Shown here: in pieces, positions 19,371 through 29,700 of the stretch | Position numbering within the stretch: the first letter of the stretch is position 1 | Layout of the letters: each line of letters starts with the position of its first letter | Assembly (NCBI GenBank): GCA_001465935.1 | Contig: LNKV01000043.1 | Span: 169,545-233,544 of the forward strand | Direction: 5' to 3' | Length of the DNA: 64,000 nt | Source: Clarireedia homoeocarpa | Taxonomy: Eukaryota > Ascomycota > Leotiomycetes > Helotiales > Rutstroemiaceae | Position numbers and translations under genes: made by a program | Notes under the pieces: model-generated | Databases searched by the model: none | The model's input: the letters and a program-made list of their open reading frames with translations, nothing else | What the model was told of the DNA's origin: nothing

Positions 19371-20880
19371 CTACAGCCTCAATTCTATCGTGGGAAATCT
19401 CCAGAGCTTGCATAATTCATCCAATTCTGGCCCACTGGATGATGACCGCAGGCCACGGTGCTGTAAAGCAATCGCCACCACCTTCTCTCCAATTACCGGG
19501 AGAAATTTGAAGGCATGATCTGAGCCTCCAGTAGCAACCAACAAACTCTTGTCATATGCAGGATGATAATCGACAATGAAATCCGTTGAAGGCGTATCAG
19601 TATACCAGCATCTGCGGGCTTTCGCAAATGGTCTTTTTGCAATATTGTTCAAGAGATCTGGCTCTCGACCCGGAAGCGCACCGAAGAACTCGTCGAGAAA
19701 GATGCGGTATTCAGACAAAGTATTTCGCATAGACTCATCCAAATTCAGTGTCTCAAGGCCCTTCATCTCATCAGCCCATCCGAAATTTACATCAGATTCC
19801 TGCTCGAAGCTAGGAGATTTAGCTTGAACTCTAGGACCGACATCGATCCCGCCACATGACCGCACGTCTGCGTATCCACTGTACGAGAACCTTCCCAGTT
19901 TCAGATAACCATCGTTATCCGGACCAATTGCAAAAACACACTGGTCTGCGTTGACTATGATGGGTATCTTTCTCTTCCGGAACTCTTCACATTCTTCAGG
20001 CGTTAGCTGTATGTATGCAACGACTTCACTATAGACGTCGCATAAGTCTTTCATGCCGAGGATATAGGGCGTATGGCTACCGGCTGCGATGATGATCAGA
20101 TCCGCGTAGATCTCATCCCCGTTGCTCAACTTGACACCATTTACGCGGGGTTTGTGTCCTGGGATATTGGGTTTGGTGGCCATCACAAGCTCTTGGACTG
20201 TTCCTGTTCGTACTTGCAATCGATCAGACTGAATTACCTGCTGACGCAACCATGCAATACTTGCACAGCCATCCGCCCATCCACAATCGCCGGACAAATA
20301 TCCCCGTAAAAGTGATGCATCATTCTCTGGGTCCCGGGCATCGTTCTCATGCCCAGCGCTGGAAAGGGGTCCCAGCTTTTGACGTATCTCGGCTGGTGAA
20401 TCAAGAACCTGGAGGCCCTCCGTCCCACACCGCCTCTTGCAACTCAAGTCATAAGCATTTTTGACATAATTAATTGTCTCAAAGGGTTTCCGCTTCCCCT
20501 TCATGGAAGAACCCCTCGCAGAAAGCAGAAGTTTTTGTTCCACGTATCGACCCTTCTCTCCCCAGATCCCACGCCAAAGATCCTGTGACTCACGTGCAAG
20601 TGTCGCGTATGCACTGTGAGGATATTCACTACGAATGATTCTGGACGTGTCGAAATTTGCAGACCTTGGATTCCCAACCGACTCCTTACTCGAGGATGGT
20701 TCAAAGTCCCAAGCATCTACCAATGTTATGCGTGATTTTATAAACGCGGGGTCGCGCGTCATGGCGTAAGCTGTTGACACTTCATAATAAAATTCAGCAT
20801 AATGTTTTTTGAGATTAGGAACTCCACTTACAGCCAAAAACACCTGAACCAACGATAATAACAGAGGCTGGAATAGCCAT
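19371..20880 (-). CDS. Fructosyl-amino-acid-oxidase-like FAD enzyme (FsqB-like)
   Basis: Model complement(join(19371..20779, 20832..20880)), 485 aa. The 52-nt intron joins VIIVGSGVFG to LSTAYAMTRDP. The N-terminal dinucleotide-binding GxGxxG is GSGVFG. Family marks include GYLSGDCGWADGCASIAWL, LIIIAAGSHTPYIL and the C-terminal ARRCWYTDTPSTDFIVDYHP...ATGGSDHAFKFLPVIG. That segment contains the Cys that carries FAD covalently in this family. Known relatives oxidise secondary amines. In fumisoquin biosynthesis FsqB oxidises an N-methylated tyrosine-type intermediate and closes the isoquinoline ring. The gene is divergent from the N-methyltransferase across 590 bp, so the two are likely co-regulated. 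A ring-closing role here is inference; a deglycating oxidase is the alternative. Confidence 0.92.
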
Positions 20881-21470
20881 GTTTGTGTAGTTGCTATGAA
20901 TTGATGTGCGTAGACCAGCTGCCAGGCCAAGATCGTAGGATTCTAGCGTGCGAATACTAGAAGCTTTGAGGGAAGATTGGATTCCATATTCTTCCAATTT
21001 CAAGGGCTTAGCCACCCCACTTTGTACTTACACGAATTCGGTATTGCCATAGCTATTGAATTCACACTAGTTCGCTTTGATTCGGGGAGCCGAGTTGCTG
21101 AGGCCGAATACCGAACCTTGAACTTACATTCGGGGAAGGATGCAATACCATGGGACTGTCTACCACCCAGCAGAAAGAAACGAGTACTCTCACTGGCCAA
21201 ACTCCTTGCTAACACTGAACAAGCTTGAGGCTATTTGCAAGAAACTCTTCGATTTGAGATAGACACTCGTTGTCGTGTGTTCCGTCAGGACATAAGGTTA
21301 GAGGATCTTTAGCTACTATCGGTACACAGCATATGCCGAGGAATGTAATACATATATAGTAGCCTCTTGGGACTCAAGAGTGAAATTTTCTCTTGTCATT
21401 CTCCCCGTTCTAGAATTGCCTAGTAAGGTAGCATTATATCGTTACCAAGCTCTTCGCCGAATACCTCAAG
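20881..21470. promoter_or_regulatory. Bidirectional promoter between FAOX-like oxidase and N-methyltransferase
   Basis: A 590-bp divergent region. It contains TCGGGGAGCCGA at 21082-21093, nearly identical to the site at 8935-8946. CCGAATACCGAA follows about 10 bp later (from about 21104), and a TTCGGTAT half-site lies further left (about 21037). No gene is visible. Confidence 0.6.
21082..21093. promoter_or_regulatory. Candidate Zn2Cys6 site TCGG-GGAG-CCGA
   Basis: Matches the 8935-8946 palindrome at 11 of 12 bases, in an equivalent divergent-promoter position. Binding by the 17.7-kb regulator is inferred. Confidence 0.5.
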
Positions 21471-22681
21471 ATGGCAACTGGCACCCTTACTCAACGTCCT
21501 CAGCAGGCTTATCGTATGAAACCATCGGCAAAGAAGAGACATTCGGGTATCGAGAATGTACAGCTTTACGACATTAGACAAAAAACGGGAAGCCTGAATC
21601 TTGTGCCCGAAATCTTGAGTGGTCTTCGGAATGCCAGCGACAAGGAACTGCCCTCCCTTCTTCTTTGGGATAGCCGTGGTCTGGATCTTTTCGATGTCAT
21701 TCTTGATTCCGAGGACTACTACCCTGCCATGAGAGAGCCAGAACTACTACAAGCAAGCGTTCGAAAAATTGCATCTACTATCTCTTCAGGTGATAGAGTG
21801 ATTGAGCTAGGAGCCGGGTAAGCATGACTTCACGATTCTTTTAGCTCTGAAGATTAGTATACTCATTACGCTTCCTACTAGTAATATGCGGAAGACAGCT
21901 CTCATTCTACGCACACTGGAAGATCAAGGCAAAGAAATAGAGTACTTTGCTCTAGATGTCGCTCGACCAGCTCTGAGAGCGAGTCTTCGGGAACTCGCGC
22001 TTCTTTTTCCTTTGCACTCCAGAATAAAACTACAAGGCCTTCTAGGAACCTATGAAGATTGTGCAACCTGGCTCAAGTGTAATGGCAGCATGTCTAAAAC
22101 GTCTATACTATGGCTGGGGAATAGTATTGCCAACTTCCACCCCGCAGAGGCATCCACTCTCCTAGCCAGCTTCTTCGAAAGTGGCCGCCGAGCTCCCACT
22201 ATGATAATTGGTGTCGATGGATGCCAGGATCAAAGTCAGATTGCCAAAGCATACGAGAACGAGAACTCTGCCAAGTTTGTCCTAAATGGTTTGACACATG
22301 CCAATCACTTATTGGGCGCCGAAATTTTCTCCCCATCAGACTGGGGATTTACAGCACAATGGAATGCTAAGACTATGATGCATGAAAGCTTCTATGTAGC
22401 GAAAAGAGAAATCACACTGAGGATCACTGGCGAGACGTTCCGTTTCAAGAAAGATGAAATAGTAAAAGCTATAATAAGTGGGAAATGGCCTGCGAAGCAA
22501 GTTTCGGCAACATGCAAGAATGCCGGGGTACAAGTTGTGGATAGTTGGCTCAATGAAGAGCAATCGTATGGTAGGTTGAACTCAGCTATGTTCGGTTTCG
22601 GCCTTGACTAATAGTCCTATAGGAATCTACCTTCTTCAGAAACAAGATGATCAAGGCATAGCTACTTGGGACGGCAAATGA
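21471..22681 (+). CDS. SAM-dependent N-methyltransferase, EgtD/EasF family (FsqC-like)
   Basis: Model join(21471..21817, 21882..22570, 22623..22681), 364 aa. Introns are 64 and 52 nt. The last short exon restores the expected family ending SYGIYLLQ..., which an unspliced reading loses. The SAM-binding segment is VIELGAGNMRKTALIL, split by intron 1. Further family marks are LLWDSRGLDLFDVI, DYYPAMREPELL, LWLGNSIANFHPAEA and the C-terminal VVDSWLNEEQSYG. Relatives methylate the alpha-amino group of amino acids: histidine in EgtD, dimethylallyltryptophan in EasF, and a tyrosine-derived amine in the fumisoquin pathway. Its divergent partner is the FAOX-like oxidase, which would use an N-methyl substrate. 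Substrate identity is not readable from sequence. Confidence 0.92.
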
Positions 22682-23723
22682 TATTCTAGTGACAAATCGG
22701 TTTGGCAGTGTAACTTCGGCTTAAACTTTAGGGGGCGTCGGGAGGTGCATACATCTGCTTGAGCGCGGGGGCGGGGGGGTTGGTTGTCCAGCCATTCCAG
22801 CTTGGCTCAAGAGCCGACATTCGGCATTCTTATTGTTGAAATCATAGTTGAATAATCAATCATCTGTTTTTTTTAAGTTAGGGAGATATATCCTGTAGGC
22901 ATATACATATTCACACATTCACACATAGCATGTAGAGCAGTGTACCAGTTACAATTTAGGTAAACAAAGGTTGACACTCCAAGGCCTATCAGGATTTTGA
23001 ACAATACACGATAAAAGCAGCAAATGAGATAGTAACTTGAAATATAAATTCAAAGCCAATGTTATACCTCAGATTCTGAAATCTCAAATACTAATTATTT
23101 CGGAATCTCCTCTGTGCTACTTTCTATGCCGTTGGGTTCTCAGTGTTCAGGAGAGATATGGGCATTTTGTGGGGTAGGTTGTGAGTCGCATTCAGGGGTG
23201 AATACACCAAGTTCCGGGGGGCATTGACCGCTAGACAAATTGGGGTTCGGGGTATGGCATTATGGCGTCGCTAGCGTGCTTTAGTAGCCTATGTTTGAGC
23301 CTATGAATTTCGGACCGAAAATGTACTCAGCTTCTAGCAATAATATACTATCCACCACCGAGAGTTATTTCGGCGCGTTGGTTGCATGCCATATTGCAGC
23401 ACTCGCAGACTGGAGAAAGACAAGGCCGAGTATTTTCTTCGTCATTTTTACAGCCCGAATGCCTTCTCTTCGCGTCAATATGACGGAGACGTTCTCATGC
23501 TTCATGATTCGCAGCACAATTGCGTGGTATGCTCTCGGAAGACCTTTGGCCAACAATCCTCCTCAGTACAAGAAGTCTTAACATTGAGTAGCTTTGGAAA
23601 CACTATATTCCGGTTAAATTCAGACGGCATACTTCCTTCTCCTAGTTAACAAACATTCCGTCGCTGTTTTTCTCGTTATTGCACTACAGGCGCCCTAGAT
23701 GCACCCGGCTCGACATCTTCACC
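22682..23723. promoter_or_regulatory. NRPS upstream region
   Basis: About 1 kb with no recognisable gene. It has two palindromes of cluster-promoter type: GCCGACATTCGGC (22813-22825) and TTTCGGACCGAAA (23308-23320). A C-starved pyrimidine/GC mix lies around 22740-22790. An upstream out-of-frame ATG at 23699 opens a 17-codon uORF (23699-23752) that overlaps the NRPS start. Confidence 0.5.
23308..23320. promoter_or_regulatory. Candidate regulator palindrome TTTCGG-A-CCGAAA
   Basis: A perfect inverted repeat about 400 bp upstream of the NRPS start. The half-sites match the other cluster palindromes but the spacer is one base. Confidence 0.4.
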
Positions 23724-26700
23724 ATGCCGTCATCATTGAGAGATCTTCATGATGAAAAATTTTCGGTACCAAGCAAAGAGTTCCCAGTCATTAAAGTACT
23801 GCCACTGGATACTGAAGCTTTCGAATCCGAAACAGATCTAAGTCCGGTTAATGGAACAGAGCCCATTTCTGATGGTCCAAAGAGCCAATATTCATTGCCA
23901 ACGGTCAGTGGACTGAGTGAAGAAGACGAGAGACGTATTATAAGCTGGAACAGTAATATTTTAACTTCTTTCAGTCAGCGTCTTCAAGATGCGTTTTCGG
24001 AGAAGGCACTTGATAACCCGGATGCTCTTGCAATTCATGCTTGGGACGGCGAGCTGACTTATTCGGAGCTGGATATTTTGTCTTCTAAGTTGGCTGGTCA
24101 TATTACTAGTCTTACAAGCAAGGAAATTGGATCGCGCAGAATTGGCTTTTGCTTTGATAAGTCACAACTTGCTATCGTGTCGATGTTAGCTATATTGAAG
24201 GCCGAATGCACATGTATACCGATCAGTACCACTGATGAGGACTACGCCCTTGACCTTCTTGCAACTGCCGAACCTGAAATAATCTGTACATCTCAAAAAC
24301 ATTCTCGGAAATTTCCTAGCTTCGGAGGAAAGATTCTGGTTGTGGATTCAGAACTTCTAGACAACTTGGAGGAACGAGATCAGCTAGATATCGAACCGAC
24401 GGAGTGTCCACCTTTTATACACTATACCGCTGGTAGAGCCGGCACCCCAAAAGCCGTTTTGCAACAACATACTGCTTTCTATACAGGTATCTTAGCCTTC
24501 GGCAATACCATGAACTATGACGAGTATTCCAGAATATTGCAGTATGTTCCTTATACCGACAATATGAGTGTTGCCGATATCTTCGGCTGTCTTTTATATG
24601 GAGGATGTCTCATGGTGCCATCTGACGACCAGATTTCGAACGATCTGACTGGATCATTCAACGACTATGATGTCACTCATGCCTACTTGACTCCCGAGGT
24701 TGCTCGCACTATCAACCAGGCGGAGATTTTCCAACTGTGCAGTCTAGCTCTTGGGGGTGGGCAGTTAACGGTTGAAGACGTAGAGTCATGGAGTGTTCAA
24801 ACAGAGCTGATCAAGGTTTATGGGACTACCGAGACTTCTGTATGTTTCTCAGCATCTAAATCGCCTTCGCCCAATGTTTTTGTTCCTTCAAATATTGGAT
24901 CATCTTCGTGCGCCTCTTTGTGGATCGTTGATCCGTCAGATATCCAGAGGCTTATGCCCATAGGTTGCGTGGGCGAACTCCTAGTCGGGGGCCCCGTTCT
25001 AGCGCAAGGATACTTGGATGACGACGCAACAAATGCGCAATCCTTTATCAGCAATCCTGCCTGGGCTTCTTTGATTGGCAACCAAGATCATCAACGCTTT
25101 TTCCGTACTGGTGATCTTGTAAGGTATCTAGAGGATGGTGAGGTTGAATTCGTTGGACACACGGTTCCTCGAACAAATCCTTGCGGCCAGGTGAAGACCG
25201 ACAATGATACGCTGTCTGCTTTTGAGCTCTTGAGTTCTAAAGATGTCGCCAATATGATAGAGAGCGCCGCTATAGCATGCAAGGTCGATAAGAACGAGAT
25301 TGAAGATATCTATCCTGTCACCTCGATGCAGGAGGGCCTTTTTGCTCTGTCGATCAAGGAACCGGGTGCATTCACCAAGCAGCATATTTTCACACTTCCT
25401 CCGGCGCTTGACTTAGAGAGATTCAAATTAGCATGGATGCAAATTTTTGAACAGTCCCCAATATTACGCACAAGAGTCATCATGGGTAACAAAAATGAGC
25501 TCAATCAGGTTGTGGTTAATTCATTCCCAACATTCGCTCAATCCTCACATCTGGCTACTTACCTGAAAGATGATCTCGGTGACGATATGGTGCTTGGCAG
25601 CTGCCTTACTCGACTTGCAATTATCAAAGAGGAAGCAGCTGCGTATTTTGTTCTAACAACTCATCATTCTATTTACGATGGTTGGACTTTGTCAAGCATC
25701 TTTGAGCGTGTAAGTCAGGTGTACGAGAAAGAAGACTTACCCACGACTGTTTCTTTCAATAGCTTCGTCAAGTATCTTCAGACAATTGACGGAAATCGGC
25801 AAGACGAGTACTGGAAGGCTCAAATGGAAGAAGCAACCATGACCTCATTCCCGGTACTGCCCAGCGCTTTCTACCAGCCCAATCCCAACCAGACATATAC
25901 ACGAGACGTCAGTTTTAGTCGCCTCAGAGACTCTGCAATCACGACACCTAACCTCATACGTGCCGCATGGGCGCTGACAATCTCAAGATATACTGATTCT
26001 CTTGATCTGACCTTCGGGGAGACGTTATCTGGAAGAAATGCGCCCGTCAAAGGTATTTATTCATTGCTTGGGCCAACAATTGCCACTGTGCCAGTCCGGG
26101 TTAAAATTAACAAGCACGCACGTCTAAACGATTACCTTCAACAAATTCAAGATCAGTCGATTGGAATGATTCCATTCGAGCACTATGGATTGCATCGAAT
26201 AATGCAGCTCAATGATCAAGCGCGGGCAGCTTGTTCGTTTCAAACTTCTATCATCGTTCAGACTCATACAGTGGCTACTGGGCTTGATAGGTTGGGCTGC
26301 AGCCGATACAGCGATCTGTTCGACGCTTACCAGCCATATGCCTTAAACATGGAGTTTGAACTACATGATTCAGGAGGGACAATTCTCACCTCATTCGACG
26401 ACGAGGTTATCGACAGACTACAGGTACAGAGGATCATCGCTCAGTTCTGCCAAATCTTGGAGAAGCTTAGCCTCGAGGAAGCGGAAGTCGTAGTCGGCGA
26501 TGTGGTAACAATCACCAAGGAGGACCTGGAGGAAATCAACCAATGGAACCAACCTCCACCTGCCCCATTGTATGAATGCATGCATAAAGCATTTCAGCGA
26601 CAAGTTGCATTGAATCCTTCAGCGGAGGCAATAATGTCTTGGGACGGAAGCTTTTCCTATGCGGAACTTGATGAGCTCTCTACAAAACTAGCATATCACT

Positions 26701-29700
26701 TGATCGGCTTGGGCGTCACTCTAGAGATGGTTGTTCCACTGTGCTTCGACAAATCAAGGTGGCCAGTGGTGGCCATGCTTGCTGTGCTCAAGTCTGGCGG
26801 TGCCTGTGTATCGCTCGATCCTTCTCATCCGGTTGATCGTCTTCACACCGTCGTCAGTACTGTGGATGGAAAGATCATTCTTGTTGGCGCAGCTCACACA
26901 TCCAAATTTGTTGACACTGTGGATCATATTATAGTGGTTGACGAGGAATTCATAAACTCTCTTCCCAGTGCTTCAGGGCCATTATGCGATTCAGTACGGC
27001 CACATAATCGAGCATTTTTAATATTCACTTCCGGAACAACGGGTGCCCCTAAGGGAATCGAATGGGAACATCAAGGCGTTTGCAGTGCCTCTCGTGAACA
27101 TGCTGCTGTATTTGATGTTGGGCCTGGATCTCGCTGTCTGCAGTTTACTGCATTTCAATCAGATGTTCATATTGACGATATCTTCACATCACTCATGTAT
27201 GGGGCCTGTTGTTGCATTCCGTCCGAAGAAGAAAGGATGGGTCACATACCGGACGCAATCAACCGAATGAAGGCTAATTACGCTTATCTCACACCGACCG
27301 TTGTAACGTTGTTCCAGCCTGAAGAAGTCCCTAGCCTTAAGAAAATCGCACTTGGAGGCGAAAATTTGACGAAAGAGAATGTACGCACATGGGCTGATAA
27401 AGCTTTCGTTATCAACGACTACAGCACTTGTGAGACCGGAAACTGGGCAACCTACCGCCACGTACTTCCCGGTTCGTCGGAGCCATCGAACATTGGTCGG
27501 CCAATGGGCGTTTGCACGTGGCTGGTTGATCCCAACAACTTCAATCGATTAGCCCCAGTCGGAAGCATTGGTGAGCTTCTTATCGAAAGTCCTGCACTCG
27601 CTCGTGGATATTTCAAAGATGAGAAGAGGACGCAAGCGGCATTCGAGCTCAAACCGACCTGGGCACACACTCAGCCTGGGCGTACTCGACGCATGTACCG
27701 AACTGGAGATCTCTTGCGGTACAATAGTGATGGTACTCTTGTATTCATTGATAGGAAAGACATGCAAGTCAAAATCAGAGGCCAAAGGCTAGAGATCAAA
27801 GGAGTGGAGAGAAAGCTCTCGGAGATCCCAACAGTTAAGAGCTCTGCCATTTTCTTCCCAAAAGTGGGCCTGTGCAGCCAACGTCTCACTGCTGTGCTAT
27901 GCCTCAAGGAAATATCCAAAGAGGGGGGGATTAATGAAATTCGCATAGTAAGTGATAGCTTACAGGAACAAGTATCCTCTGCTATTCATCAACTTCGAGA
28001 CAAACTTTCAGAAAATCTAGCTGTTTGGATGATACCTACCCTATGGATCGTGGTCGAAGAGTTGCCATTTAATGGATCCGGAAAGTTGGACCGGAAGAAG
28101 GTGTTGACATTTGTGGAGAATCTAGATGAAAAGACTCTTGAGCAGGTGTCGAAAATGATGGTTGTGGAGAATGTTCAAGAGGCTGAAACGGAAATGGAAA
28201 AGAATTTGCGACGCATTATTGGCCGGGTTTTAAAGATCGCCGTGAATCAGATAAGTGCTACCTCATCATTTCTACGACTTGGAGGAGATTCAATCACAGC
28301 CATGCGCGTAATGGCTGAGTGTCGTTCAGAAGGCATTCTCATCCCCGTCAAGGATATCCTGCAAAGTCAGACGATCTCCGGTCTTGCATCTCAGGCTCGT
28401 TTGCAAGTTGATGAAACCTCAGATGGGACCAAATATAACGGCAATGGCGCTCTTGATGGTCACAATAAAAGGCACTTGCCACTCCTAGCCCAATGTGAGC
28501 TGGAGCGTGTATACGCGTCGGTCAAAAGTCAGGCATCACTTGATGTCTCAGCGATTGAGGATATATTTGAAGCGACGGATTACCAGGCGTCTGCTCTGGC
28601 ACAATCAATGCTGAAACATCGCGGTGACTTGGCTTATCATATCTTTAGTGTCAAAATGCCTGCAGATCTCTCCAAGCTGAAAGATGCTTGTAGCATGGTC
28701 GTTGACAGGCATCGAAACCTTAGAAGTACATTCATTACTCATGCTCGCCAAATGTACCAGGTAGTCTCAAAGTCTCGCAGCATGGATTTCCGGGAGTACA
28801 GCTCCGGCATATCCATTGACGCTCTCATTGAAGATGACTTGGAGCAAGGCATTTCCTTGGGAGGTCGCTTGGTTTGCTTCAAGTTAGTCAAATCACATAC
28901 GAAAGCGACTTTGATCGTGCGTGTACCGCACTGTCTTTATGATGCAACAACTCGTGCGGCATTGGCCGCTGATCTTCAGAGTTCATATGAATCCGGTGAA
29001 TGCATCAGCTCTCTTGTTGATTCGGCACAATTCCTTTATTTCAAATGGCAGACTTGTCCCTTGGCTGAGAATTACTGGCGAGAATATTTGGCTGGAAGTG
29101 TTCCATCACAGATTACCAGCAAAGATGGCCCAGCTATTGCTTGCTCACGACAGACAATAGTCTCGGATGAGATCTCGGTAAATTCTTTGAAACAGCACGG
29201 GATCACCATCGCTACAGTCGTCAAGACAGCGTGGGCACTCGTACTTGCCGAAATGTCGGGTCGTCAGGACATCACGTTTGGGGAGACCGTCTCAGGACGT
29301 AACGTGTCATCTATCAGTTCGGAGGAGTTAGAAGATGTCTGCGTCAACATTGTTCCTCTGAGAGTTAACATCAAACCTGCATCCACGGTATTGGATCTTC
29401 TAAACAATGTACAAACCAGCCAGCTTGCCCGAATGCCATTCGAGTTCCTTGGTACCAACTCAATCATCGAGAAGTGCACGAATTGGGCTCGCTGGACCCA
29501 CCTAGGCTCAGTACTTAACCATGCTGTCTTGCCAGAAGAACAAGCGCCTGGATCATGGATGGATGAGGACATTCGCGGTACCATTAATGCTTCAGCTGAT
29601 ATCAACATCATGACGCATCCACTGGGCACATCTCGTCTCCTCGTCAAAATAATATTCGATCGAGCCAATTTATCTTCACAATATGCGTCAGCCGTGTTTC

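Noticed and set aside
23291..23649. Overlapping open frames upstream of the NRPS
   Set aside because: Three mutually overlapping frames with no recognisable motif. The region carries a promoter palindrome and is better read as NRPS upstream sequence.
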